A DNA stretch of 64,000 nt, taken from contig NC_051088.1 of the NCBI RefSeq assembly GCF_901709675.1, forward strand, positions 7,470,693-7,534,692. Reading direction: 5' to 3'. The position numbers were made by a program, and so were the translations under genes. Positions 12,569-24,140 of this stretch are shown here, in pieces. Positions within the stretch are counted from its first letter, which is position 1, and every line of letters begins with the position of its first letter. The notes beneath the pieces are model-generated. The model was not told the origin of the DNA, searched no databases, and saw only the letters and a program-made list of their open reading frames with translations. The DNA comes from Syngnathus acus. Its lineage: Eukaryota; Chordata; Actinopteri; Syngnathiformes; Syngnathidae.

Positions 12569-12935
12569 TCCATCCATCCATTTTCTGTACCGCTTTATCC
12601 CCACGGGGGTCGCGGGCTTGCCGGAGCCCAGCCCAGCTGTCATCGGGCAGTAGGCGGGGGACACCCTGAACTGGTCGCCAGCCAATCGCAGGGCACACAG
12701 AGACGAACAACCATCTGCACACGCACTCGCACCTAGGGGCAATTTGGAGCGCTCAATCGGCCTACCAAGCATGTTTTTGGGGATGTGGGAGGAAACCGGA
12801 GTGCCCGGAGAAAACCCACGCGGACACGGGGAGAACATGCAAACTCCACACAGGGAGGGCCGGAGGTGGAATCGAAACCGCACCCTCCTTACTGTGAGGC
12901 GGACGTGCTAGCCAGTGCGCCACCGAACCGCCGGT
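12569..12935 (-). mobile_element. SINE, second of a tandem pair
   Basis: Full-length reverse copy sharing the repeat GATTAAATATCA with the previous element (12557-12568) and a third copy at 12936-12947. The matching site in the second duplicated unit holds only one SINE. Confidence 0.8.
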
Positions 12936-13084
12936 GATTAAATATCAATGTATATGTATTGTTTTTTTCAATTATATATCTTTGTTTTCATTTTCACTTT
13001 TATTTATTTTTGGCAGTTTTAGTCCTCCATAGAAGATGGACAGCATTTTTTGTCAGGCCATTATTGTAGGAACCGATTTATTCA

Positions 13085-13175
13085 AAACATTCCGACAGGA
13101 TTGAAACAATGAGGGGGCGGCGCTATTAATTACCAGATTGGATTTAAGCCTGGCATTCGTTATAAAAACACGTGG
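13085..13175 (+). promoter_or_regulatory. Orphan plus-strand lectin promoter (unit 1)
   Basis: GC box GGGGGCGG at 13113-13120, an inverted CCAAT in CCAGATTGG, and TATAAAA at 13161-13167, in the same order and spacing as the promoters of lectins D and G. No lectin start exon follows; sequence to 14300 is spacer. It lies upstream of, and divergent from, copy B. Confidence 0.65.
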
Positions 13176-14301
13176 TCCTCTGTTAAATTTTGGGGGTATT
13201 CATCTAGGTAGGGATGTGCTGATCAGAAAAGAAATAAAAATGTTTACTTTTTCAAGAGAATGAATGCAAAATCACTTGTGGCACAATTGGCAACTATTCA
13301 GTCAAAACTAAATAGTTAACTAAAAACCTTAGCAGCTCCAGTCTCAACAGACTAATAACATGCCACAAACATTTCATGGTTCACAATATCATAAAGTGAA
13401 AAAAATTGTATTACATCACTGGCAGATGCAGTGCATCAGCATACTTCCTTGGTTGGCTCTAAAAACGGTTCCAAGTGGCTTTTTACCATCAATCCCTATG
13501 GCGATGATGTAAATGTGGCAGGTAGCTCAGTCAGCGGCGGCAACACCCAATGACAGTTTTTGTTGAAGACTGGCACATTTGTGCTATTTCACCTTGTGCA
13601 AAATATTTATTTTTTAAGTTTGCACTTGCGTAAGATGCTTTCAAGGACTACTCGCAAATTTAGAAAATCCAATCCCAGTTAACGTATTGTCCAAGCAAGA
13701 CATTGAGTTCAAAATAGTTTTATTTTGATCCCAATAGGACCAAACAGCACCATTCATGGTAGCATCACTTCTATCACTATGATACAAGCACCCCTCAGCA
13801 AGCAAAGTTGCAGGGGTACTTATTCTAACAGCAGCCTTATTAGAATAAATCAACCCATGAGAATAGAGACTCCACCTCATCCCATTTTCAAACTAATACC
13901 AGGGGAACCATTTTAACTAATGTTGATTCCTAACTGCCTAATGACTCTGGAGTTTTATAGTCTAACAGTGGGTTAAAGCATCACTTGCACCAACAAGGAA
14001 TAAGTCTGAGCACATGGAAGCACAATTAGCTTAACTGTCTTAGGAGGTATTTTTAGCAATTGTAGAAAATAACCACGCTAAGCAAAATTAGTGGTAAGAT
14101 TAAGGGGACATTTGTTACAAAAGTTTGAAAAAGCAAAAAGGTATGTTGTATGTTTTAAATGGAAGAATTGGGAACAACGTGTTACTTTTGAGAAAAGAGT
14201 TTTATTGTCTTTCAAATACAAGTATACAAAGTTGTTCAGTCAGCAGCAAATTGCAATGAGACACCATTTTACAACTGACAACACAAATGGCAGCACTCCA
14301 G

Positions 14302-14326
14302 CTAATGGGGAGGAGTCAAAGAATCT

Positions 14327-14369
<43 letters not shown>

Positions 14370-16299
14370 AAGTCAAGCTAAGGCATGTGAACATTTGGGA
14401 GTGTTCATGCTCTAAGGAAAAAAAAAAAAAAAAAAAAAGTAAATTTACACGCACACATTCTAAAATGATAGTTCAACAATGAAAAGACTTGTTTACCAAT
14501 CTTAAACTAAAATTCAAGTATTAATTGACGATGGGAAGAACGCATTGAGGTCCTAAATAGGCTACCAAATACTTACATTGACATGTGTACGAAATCTCCA
14601 AGTACTTGTAAGTTTTTATGCATGGGTCTCCAAAAACAGCGTTGCTGGCGGTGATTGCACAGCCATATTTTCCATTGCACCTATGAATGAGGAAAAGGGA
14701 TTATTGCCTTTCCAAAACAAAAATATGCATCCTGTGTTATTATACATTTTGGCAACAAGGTCAGTTGGGTGCTTGCAGTCAACATTTTCTAGCTCATAAG
14801 CTGCCCTTCTGTATGAACATGTGGTCCGGTCACGGCGTCCGTAGTCTGCGCCATAGATGTAAATCACTTGTCCTAAATCTGGCATCAGGATGAGAGACAG
14901 AAGTAATGATTGAACTGCAGCGTAAAAGCGTCAATACATTTATTGCATGTGCATAAAAATGATGGATTCTTGATTTAATGAGTCCAAAATCCCACTTTAT
15001 ACTTTAGTTTTTAAAAAGTTAATTTCAGAATTAGGGGGGGGATAGATCTTACCACAATGCACGTGTGCCACTGATCCCTCACATGTCACCACAGTAACTG
15101 TTGAAGTAAATTAAGTTAGAATCGTGCACTCTATTCAGCAGATGAAGACATACTTGCTGGCAAGCAGGTAAAGTTGGTCTGCAAATATTTGAAGGTGTCA
15201 GCACAGGGTTCAGGTTTGCGGAAATCCTCCAAGCTCAATTCACACAATTTCTTGCCATTGCAACTGCAGACAATTGGCAGAAATCAGCAAAAGCAAAGAC
15301 AAAAATCAGTCCTTTTGAAAGTAATCGTTACAGACGGGCGAGCCACCAATCTCACCTCAGTTACAGTGAGATTTCCACATTTATGCGAGCAACTATTATG
15401 TTTCCAACGACTCATGCCCAAAGCATACCTTTTCTTGATCCTGTTAGCAGTGTTTGGCTGAGTGCAGTGAGTGTTAGCCAGATGCTTTTGGGGTTTGTCA
15501 TCAGCGCAGACTAGTGAACTTGAGCGACCATACAAAGCTTGCTGCACATTGATTACTCCATTATCTGTTACACAAGTGTGCAATTAACATGGAACGTAGT
15601 CTGGTTACAGTCAGTGACCAACTTGTATGAATATATTTTTAGCAAGATAAAGTCCAGATCAAATCTTAAATGAGGGAATAGCTCTACTTCTGCTAAGCCA
15701 ATCAACTCCGTTAAGAACATGACATTTAAAGACACAGACTGAAGTCTTACCACAGTATAGGCGATGGACTTGTAAATCACTGTAATCGCATGTGGTAATT
15801 TTCTCTGCAGAATCAACAACTGCAAAAGGGGAAAAAAAAAAATTTTTTTAAATAAAATCCATTTTAACAAGTTTCAGAAACAGGAATCACACTACATATT
15901 GACAAACTTTGACAGTCACCTGCTATGACGAGCAGACACATTGCTGTCAGCACTGAAAAACAAATATCAGTTTAGCTTGACAAACAATGGCTATGAGCAG
16001 TAGATTATTTCACTGCTTTTTCGATGGAAAAGGCTGGCTGATTAACCGACAGACAGACTTTTATATTACTGAAAGCATCTGAGAACAAGCTCAATCCTGC
16101 TCATAAAACAATATTAGAATTTACATCTATGACTACAAAAATAAACAACCTATGGTGAGGTTGATATATAATTATATTTGTTTTTCCTTCTTCCCTTAGC
16201 ATTCCTGAAAGAATCACTCAATTTGGAACGTACAATTTTTTTTTTCTGAAGGTAATACTCACAAACTGCTGTGGTAAGTCTGAAGTAGCCCGATGCCAT
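14302..16299 (-). CDS. Rhamnose-binding lectin, copy C
   Basis: Secreted two-CRD lectin of 229 residues. Exons from the 5' end: 16263-16299, 15920-15952, 15751-15819, 15429-15564, 15154-15263, 15053-15097, 14746-14878, 14577-14680, 14302-14324; all phases agree. Signal peptide MASGYFRLTTAVLLTAMCLL. CRD1 has QQALYGRSS, but the usual DPC reads EPC ([18 protein letters not shown]). CRD2 has YGADYGRRD and GDPCIKTYKYLEISYTC. The tail is YSLTPPH. The last intron ends in a homopolymer of about 40 bases beside the acceptor (plus-strand A run 14329-14367). TATA box TATAAAT at 16355-16361. It is divergent to copy D with 493 bp between the start codons, and is the partner of copy F. Confidence 0.88.
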
Positions 16300-16354
16300 T
16301 TTTCACACGACCCAGTCTGTAATACTTGTACATGGTGAGATGAGGATCACTCCA

Positions 16355-16735
16355 ATTTATAGTGGCTGCATGGCTTCCAGTCAATCTGCTAATCAACAGC
16401 CACACCTCCAATGGGCAAATCGATCAACTCGACACTCCCTCATTAGAAAAAAAAAAAAATCCTTCTGTGTTTAGGACAAAACCTGTCAAAATGAAAAATT
16501 AAAAATAAAAGTGAAAAAAAACATTAAAACCATATAATTGAGAAAATACATTCGAAAAATATATGGAAATATAAACAAAAGTGTTTACTACAATATATAT
16601 AAAAAATAGAAAATAAAAAACATAAAAATATTAAAAATGATTTATTGTTCAAAACATTCCAACAGGACTGAAACGACGAGGGGGCGGGGCTATTGATTAC
16701 CAGATTGGCTGTAAGCCTGGCATTTGCTATAAAAA
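16355..16735. promoter_or_regulatory. Divergent promoter between lectins C and D
   Basis: Minus-strand TATA TATAAAT (16355-16361) serves copy C about 60 bp from its start codon. Plus-strand GC box GGGGCGGGGC (16681-16690), inverted CCAAT and TATAAAAA (16728-16735) serve copy D, 58 bp before its start codon. The A/T-rich stretch between them holds no gene. Confidence 0.7.
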
Positions 16736-16792
16736 CACATAGTCCTCTTCACATCATCACCGTTTGTCTTACAGACTGCATCGTGCAAAAGA

Positions 16793-18932
16793 ATGTCTGC
16801 TTCGCTGAGATTTCGTGCAGCATTATGTGAGTACCCACTTTAATGGCAAATCTGCTACATGTAAATTGTCAATTTCAAGGAGACTGAGTCTAAATTTGAC
16901 AATTTGTACCAGTATAATTTTCTCTTCACAAAGCCAAATTGGTTTTTTTTTTCCATGTAACACACGTGCGTCTTAGTCTTCATGGTTACAAGGCAGGCTT
17001 GGCATTTTTAGCTGTCAATGGCAATGAAGAGTTCCAATGATAAACATGATGTTGAGTGAAAGAATTATTAAATAATCCAGGTATTTGAAAAATCTACAAT
17101 TTAATGATAAACACAATCTCATACAGCCTTTGTAAACCTGGATTAGAAACAATCTCATCAGAAATATCTTTGGCCAGTACGTAAATTTTATCTTTTTAAT
17201 TTTGCAGTGCTGTCAGCAATGGCTTTGCTTCTCACAGCAGGTGAATATCAGATTTAATGCCCAGCATACACAAGTAGCCTTTCATTTCTGGTTTTCTCAA
17301 ACAATCTTTTGATGCATTCACATTGGTTTCTGCAGTTTATGCTGGAGAGCAAGTGACAACCTGTGATTGGTATCGTTTAAACATCCATCGCCTGCACTGT
17401 GGTAAGACATGGTCTTAAGAGTTTTAGTTTTGGCTTTTTTTTTTTAAGGCAATCTCTAATTTAAAGATGGTCAACCCAGTGCCATGTTGATTGCTGTCTT
17501 TCCCTCCCAGATCATGGCGTGATCAACGTGGAGCAGGCTTTGTATGGTCGCTCAAGTTCACTGATCTGCCATGAGGGCAAATCTCATCAAGAGCTGGCTA
17601 ACGTACGGTGTGCTCAGCAAGGCACTTTCGACAAAATTAAGACAAGGTATTCATTGGGCTTATTTGACGATCTTTGGCATTGGGTTTTGTCTTAAAAATG
17701 TTTAAAGTATCACATTTAAAAAAAATAAAGAAAATCTATGCTGCTACCCTTGACAATCCCAGATGTCTGCTTTGCCTTTTGATAGAGTTGAATGTGTTAC
17801 AGCAGAAAATGGAGGAACTGTCTCTTTAGTTTGTAAAACTGAGAAACATTTCTTAGATAATTGTCTACAAAAATCATGGTTTATGAAAAGTGTAAGATGT
17901 GGATTATGCTTTGAACTTTTTAAAGGAACACTGTTGAATCATGCTATTTGTGTCCAGATGCAATGGAAAGACGGTGTGCGAAGTGGGCATCAATGACTTG
18001 CGCAACCCCGATCCATGTCCTGGCACCTTCAAATATTTGCAAACAAACTTCACCTGCTTGTATGCATGTAAGTCACCTGTGTGCCATAGTGTGCATTCAA
18101 TACCTTAATTTAAATTTTCTCTACAGTTACTAGTGTGGCGTGTGAACAGTCAGAGGCATATTTGTATTGTGGTGAGACACAATTTTTTTTTTTTAACTGA
18201 ATTCCCATTATGAACTTTCTTTGAGTATTTGGCTGACTCAAATGTCAATTACCACCTTTCATCTTGACGTCAGATCCACAAACTGTTATTTTGGTCTACG
18301 GTGCTGACTACGGACGCCGTGACCGAGTGACGTGCGCAAACAAAAGGCAGCTAAAAGAGATTGAAAATACAAACTGTCTGCACCCAACGGACATTGTCGC
18401 CTCAAGGTATGGTAACACGAGTCAGCCTGTTTGCATCACAATTATCACCTTGTTCTAAATACCTGCAGTTTGTCTACATGCACTGTGATTGATTGGTGAC
18501 AATACAAAATGTAACCGTTTGTTCCTCTCAGGTGCAACGGAAAACACAGCTGTAGGATCGCAGCCACCAATTATTTGTTTGGAGACCCCTGTGTAGGCAC
18601 CTACAAGTACTTGGAAGTTTCTTACACATGTCACTGTAAGTAGTTTGTTGCTCATGTAGAAAGTGACTTTCGCTTCACAGAAAAGGCTTTGAAAATGTGT
18701 CCTTGTATTTTTTTTGGTGAAATTAACAAATTTGTTTAATTGTAAAAGTCATTGTTTTAGGTGCATAGCTTGCACATTTTACAATTGTATTACAAAGAAG
18801 TTTACCAGTAGATTATTTTTAAATTTACTTAATCATGGTACAGTCTAAATGTTTGGTCTAAACTTTTTTTTTTTTTTTTTTTTTTTTTCTTCCCTTACAG
18901 CTCCAGGGAGTGATCTCAAAAATGCTTACTAA
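16793..18932 (+). CDS. Rhamnose-binding lectin, copy D
   Basis: Secreted two-CRD lectin of 230 residues, of a different subtype from the minus-strand copies. Exons: 16793-16826, 17208-17240, 17336-17401, 17511-17646, 17958-18067, 18127-18171, 18274-18406, 18532-18635, 18901-18932. Signal peptide [23 protein letters not shown]1 has EQALYGRSS and [21 protein letters not shown]2 has YGADYGRRD and [17 protein letters not shown]; the tail is [10 protein letters not shown]. Both YGR and DPC motifs are intact in both domains. The coding sequence differs from copy G at only two bases, one silent and one Gln to Lys in CRD1. Polyadenylation signal AATAAA at 19050-19055. The last intron ends in a long T run next to the acceptor. 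Confidence 0.92.
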
Positions 18933-19905
18933 ATTTGTGGTTACAGCACCTGCATTTTTGAGTCCATTGTACAACTGTAACCTTGCTGGTCCCATACTCG
19001 TGACAGTCAAATGTCACTGTTCAAATTGGATCCACACACTTGTCCCCCTCAATAAAGACTTTAAATCAATGCTTGTGAAATGTTACCAAATTACTACCTC
19101 TTATGCAGTGTGCACCCTTAAAACAATCACTTTCACATTTACTCTGCTCCTCCTGAAAGTTTTGCATTGTTGCATGATAGAGCTGACATGTTTAATTTTT
19201 AGCTTTAAGACTCTTAGTATTCTAAATTGGTCACTCTATCACATGGCAATTTTCCAAAAATGATGTGCTTGAAACTTTACACGTGACAATTGCAAGAATC
19301 ACATTATGGTAATTTTCCAAAAATGATGTGCTTGAAACTTTACATGTGACAATTGCAAGGATCAATTAAGCTATTCCTTTTTATCAAATGATCCTGAGTT
19401 TCTGCCACTTGGTTGCAATCACTTTTGTAAGCAGTTGATTGTTGGATCTGTAAATGCATACCAGTTAACTGTTAGCCTAAATCAAATTCACATTTGCAGA
19501 ACTGTTCCAACATAGTCCCATTGAGACTTTACTGTCATGGCTCACTCAGCACCTTTAGGAATTATTTGCATCAATCATTAAACTGCAACTCAGCATTGTA
19601 TGTTTAATGAACAAAGACCTGTAAACAGTGCGGAAAAGGGGTAGTTATCTTGGCAGAAATGCTAGTTCAAACCAGTCACTGTATGACAGTCATGCACAGT
19701 TGCACTAACTAGTTAATTATGGAGTCCAAATGCAAATACCAGTTAAAACAATTTAAACGAGTGCCACAAAACACATTACAGTAAATTTATTTGAATTTAG
19801 AATGAGGTGAGGGTGCTTTCAGGCTTAAACTAGAAAAGAATGAATTTGCCCAATTTCTGCTGCATTCCTAGAACTCAACCCTTGTGGAAACCTGGGATTA
19901 CTGTA

Positions 19906-20743
19906 CTACCAAATGACTGTCAAGTTGGGGATGTCTCCGGAGAGGTCTGTCTTAGACGGGTAGACCACCTTTAGGTTCCCGTCCTGGTCGACAGTTCGGA
20001 CCTGTTGGATGGTCAAATCACTGCAGGCGTCTGTGCCTATATTTATATCGATAGATATGAAAAAAATTAACTACTGATAGTTGCATAAGTGTAGACACCC
20101 TAGTTGGGATATGCTGTTTACAATTAACCAGATCAGAATAGAAATTCATCTTATCTATTTGTACTTGACCTCTCAAAAGATTTTTTTTTGCCAATTGACT
20201 TGAGCAGCTTATAAATCATTATTGGTGGAAAAAGTAAATTTTTTTTTAATAGTATTTTGGCCACATGAAAAAAAATCCTGGTATTTGGACAGGTGTGTTA
20301 GCTGTTTGTTTATTGTATTACAACACTTTCTTGCAATTTCCAGTCATTTTGTAAGCTTAATTTCCCCCCCAACAGACAGAAATGTTTCAATAAAACTTTG
20401 GGACTGACTTGTGAAGACCAGTGACATTCTGCTGCTTTTTCTGCTTCCTCAGCCCATCAGCCTCCAGTTGAAGATGCCTCATCAGCTCCACGGCTGTCAT
20501 TTCCTTCCGACCTAACGGCGTGATCTGACAAGGCACAAAAAAAAAAAAAAAAAAAAAAAAGCCTCCGATGACAAGACTTTGGTTGTTTTGCCCATCGGAA
20601 TTAGACAGGGCTTTATGTAAGCCTACTTTGAGCTGTGTGGGAGGTTTGGCATCATACACCAGTGGACCTTTGAGAAGCTGTACATCATGAGTGGCAATGG
20701 TCACGATGGTGCTCTTTCCACATATGTCCTCATGAAGTTTCGT
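19906..20743 (-). pseudogene. Truncated LRRC47 relic
   Basis: Duplicated 3' part of the LRRC47 gene. It retains part of the last exon (19906 to about 20034, ending in the stop codon), exon 4 (20409-20524, [15 protein letters not shown]) and exon 3 (20627-20743). Relative to the intact gene, about 730 bp (31079-31810) are missing, removing exons 5 and 6 and the start of exon 7. The N-terminal LRR exons are absent because the duplicated unit ends at 20911. It has no promoter or start codon of its own, so no product is expected. Confidence 0.85.
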
Positions 20744-20904
20744 CTGGTGGGGACAAGTGAAACCTCTAAGTCTAAGAGAAGGTTAATGTATTGAGCAAAG
20801 ACATGAGGGCAGCTTATGTTAGAAGAGGAGAATGCAGAAGATAGACTTTGTAGAGCGACCCTGATGACAAGATGTATAGAGGATGGACCAAGTGGACTTT
20901 GCGG

Positions 20905-20990
20905 GTTGTTGGGTTAGGGTTTGTCAAACTTTAGTCTTGAAAAAAAAAAAGGGGATAGTCTTATATTTGGGCCAACACAGTATATCACCC
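20905..20990. other. Tandem-duplication junction
   Basis: Sequence shared with LRRC47 intron 2 (GCGGGTTGTTG, also ending at 32748) stops at 20911. It is followed by eight bases, GGTTAGGG, and then by TTTGTCAAACTTTAG, which is the sequence starting at 9625. This joins the end of unit 1 to the beginning of unit 2. The filler, with its flanks, looks like one and a half telomere-type repeats. Confidence 0.75.
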
Positions 20991-21096
20991 AAACCTTCAT
21001 GACAAGAATTTTTTATTTTCCTTCAAATACAAGTACAAAGTTGTTGAGTCAGCAGCAAATTGCGATGAGACACTGTTCAACTGACAAACACGCTGG

Positions 21097-23169
21097 CTAA
21101 CGGGGATGAGTCACGGGATCTGCAAAAAAGGCAGTCAATTAATTCAAGCTAAGGAATGTGGACATTTGGGTGAGTTAATGCTGTAAGGGAAAGATTAATA
21201 CAGTAAATGTTTTCATACACCTTCCAAAAATATAGTTACATTAGTCAGCAAATGCAACACTGAAATTTTGGTTAACCAATCTTGAACTAGAATTCAAGTA
21301 TTAATTGACAACAGGAAGAACACCTTGAGGTACTATATAGGCTACCAAATACTTACATTGACATGTGTACGAAATCTCCAAGTACTTGTAAATGGTTACG
21401 CATGGGTCTCCAAAAACAAAGTTGCTGGCGGTGATTGCACAGCCATATTTTCCATTGCACCTATGAATGAGGAAAAGGGATTATTCCTTTTCAAAAACTA
21501 AAACCTGCATCTGCGCTATTTTACATTTTGGCAACAAGGTCAGTTGGGTGTGTGCAGTCAACATTTTCTAGCTCATGAGCTGCCCTTCTGTATGAACATG
21601 TGGTCCGGTCACGGCGTCCGTAGTCTGCACCATAGACGGAGATAACATGTCCGAAACCTGGCATCAGGATGAGAGAAAGAAAGTTGGTGATGGAACGGTA
21701 GCAAATTATATATACATATATTTATTGCATGTGCATAAAACTGATAGATTCTTGATTTAATGAAGCCAAAATTCCATTTTATACTGTAGTATTTAAAATC
21801 AGTTAATTTCAGAATTAGTGGGGGGGTTACCAGTAGATGGTGCGCAAACATGCCGGGCAGGGGTGATGGGACCAACAAAGGCCATCACAACAAAAGCTGC
21901 ACAATTCACAATGTCAGAAATGGGAGATAAATCTTACCGCAATGCAAGTGCGCCACAGATCCCTCACATGCCACCACAGTAACTGTTGAAGTAAATTAAG
22001 TTAGAATCGTGCATATTCTTTTCAGCAGATGAAGACATACTTGCTGGCAAGCAGGTAAAGTTGGTCTGAAAATACTTGAAGGTGTCAACACAGGGGTCAG
22101 GTTTGCGGAAATCCTCCAAGCTCACTTCACATAATTTCTTGCCATTGCAACTGCAGACAATTGGCATGACTCAGAAAAAGCAAAGGCAGTCCATTTGAAA
22201 GTAATTGTTACAGACGGGCTAGCCACCAATCTCACCTCAGTTACAAATAGGGGGTGGGTTTTGTGTACTCATTTACGCAAGCAACTACATTTTTAACAAC
22301 TCTTGCCCAAAGCATACCTTTTCTTGAGCCTGTTAGCAGTGTTTGGCTGAGTGCAGTGCGTGTTCGCCAGATGCTTTTGAGGTTTGTCATTGGCGCAGAC
22401 CAGTGAGCTTGAGCGACCATACAAAGCTTGCTGCACGTTGATTACTCCGTGATCTGTTGTACAAGAGCGCAATCAACATACATGGAATGTAGTCTCGTTG
22501 CAGTCGGTATCAACCTCTATTGAATGTATTTTTGGCGGGAGACTGTTCAGAATGAATCTTCAATGACTTAATAGATTTACTTTTACTACGTCAAACAACT
22601 TAGTTATGAGACAGGCTGACGTCTCACCACAGTATAGACGATGGACTTGCCAATGGCCGTAATCGCATGTGGTAATTTTGTCTGCAGAATCAACAACTGC
22701 AAAAGGGGGGGGGGGGGGGGGGGGTGTTCAGAAACAAGTTTCAGAAACAAGAATCATACTACATATTGACATGAACTTTGACAGTCACCTGCTATGAGGA
22801 GCAGACACGTTGCTGTCAGCACTGAAAAACAAATATCAGTTTAGCTTGACAAACAATGGCTATGAGCAGTAGATTATTTCACTGCTTTTTCTATGGAAAA
22901 GGTTGGCTGATTAACCGACAGACAGACGTGTATATTACTGAAAGCATCTGAGAAAAAGCTCAATCCTGCTCATAAATCAATATTAGAATTTACATCTATG
23001 ACTACAAAAATAAACCTTTGGTGAGGTTGATTTATAATTATATTTGTTTTTCCTTCCTCCCTTTGCACTCCTGAAAGAATCACTCAATTTGGAACATGCA
23101 TTTTTTTTTTTTTTTCTGAAGGTAATACTCACAAACTGCTGTGGTGAGTCTGAAGCAGCCCGATGCCAT
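21097..23169 (-). CDS. Rhamnose-binding lectin, copy E
   Basis: Secreted two-CRD lectin of 229 residues. Exons from the 5' end: 23133-23169, 22789-22821, 22628-22696, 22318-22453, 22041-22150, 21938-21982, 21525-21657, 21357-21460, 21097-21119; the frame is intact throughout. Signal peptide MASGCFRLTTAVLLTATCLL. CRD1 has QQALYGRSS and KPDPCVDTFKYFQTNFTC; CRD2 has YGADYGRRD and GDPCVTIYKYLEISYTC; the tail is YPVTHPR. It is the intact partner of frameshifted copy B, and resembles copy A closely in its exons. TATA box TATAAAT at 23225-23231. A run of about 20 G lies at 22706-22724, in the intron before the third exon. Confidence 0.9.
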
Positions 23170-23538
23170 TTTTCACACGACCCAGTCTGTAACACTTGTA
23201 CATGGTGAAGTGCGGCTCACTCCAATTTATAGTGGCTGCACGGCTTCCAGCCAATCTGCTCATCAACAGCCACACCTCCAATGGGCAAATCGATCAACTT
23301 GACACCCCCTCATTTGAAAAAAAAAAAAATCCTTCTGTGTTTAGAACAAAACCTGTCAAAATGGAAAATAAATAAAAGTGAAAATTGAAACAAACATCAA
23401 AAATAAATAGTTGAATAAATACATTGAGAAAATATATGGAAACAAAACAACAAGAGTACTGCAAAATATAAGTAAAAATACAAAAAATAAATAAATGTGG
23501 AAATACAAAAATAAATATATACATAGGATTAAATTTCA

Positions 23539-23892
23539 TCCATCCATTCTCTGTACCGCTTGTCCCCACGGGGGTCGCGGGCGTGCTGGAGCCTATCCCA
23601 GTAGACATCAGGCAGTAGGCGGGGGACACCCTGAACTGGTTGCCAGCCAATCGCAGGACACACAGAGACAAACAACCATTCACACTCGCATGTAGGGACA
23701 ATTTGGAGTGCCCACTCGGCCTCCAAGCAAGTTTTTGGGATGTGGGAGGAAACCGGAGTGCCCAGAGAAAACCCACGCGGGCCCGGGGAGAACATGCAAA
23801 CTCCACACAGGGAGGGCTGGAGGTGGAATCAAACTCGCACCCTCCTAACTGTGAAACGGCCGTGCTAACCAGTGCACCACCGAGCCGCCATG
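23539..23892 (-). mobile_element. SINE at the same site as in unit 1
   Basis: Reverse-orientation SINE flanked by GATTAAATTTCA (23527-23538) and GATTAAATATCA (23893-23904), the same target as at 12241-12947. The insertion therefore predates the 11 kb duplication. A 218-residue open frame reading across it is an accident. Confidence 0.8.
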
Positions 23893-24059
23893 GATTAAAT
23901 ATCAATGTATGTGTATTTTTTTTTTCAATTATATATCTTATCATTTTCACGTTTATTTGTTTTTCATTTTGGTAGTTTTAGTCCTCCATAGAAGGTGGAC
24001 AGCAATTTTTGTCAGGCCATTATTGTAGGAACCGATTTATTGTTCAAAACATTCCGACA

Positions 24060-24140
24060 GGATTGAAATGATCAGGGGGCGGAGCTATTGACTACAAGAT
24101 TGGATGTAAGGCTGGGATTCATTATAAAAACATGTGGTCC
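24060..24140 (+). promoter_or_regulatory. Orphan plus-strand lectin promoter (unit 2)
   Basis: Counterpart of 13085-13175: GC box GGGGGCGGA at about 24074-24082 and TATAAAA at 24123-24129, with no lectin exon following. Sequence to 25280 is spacer matching the spacer before copy C. Confidence 0.65.

Larger units (their letters stand above)
9625..20911. repeat. Tandem segmental duplication, unit 1
   Basis: About 11.3 kb holding lectins B, C and D plus the LRRC47 relic. It matches 20920-32748 in order and orientation, including introns, spacer, a SINE site and orphan promoter. Confidence 0.85.

Noticed and set aside
23294-23950. 218-residue minus-strand open frame, the longest outside recognised exons before LRRC47
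   Set aside because: It runs through the reverse-oriented SINE and flanking A/T-rich spacer; no domain, and the equivalent frame is broken in unit 1.
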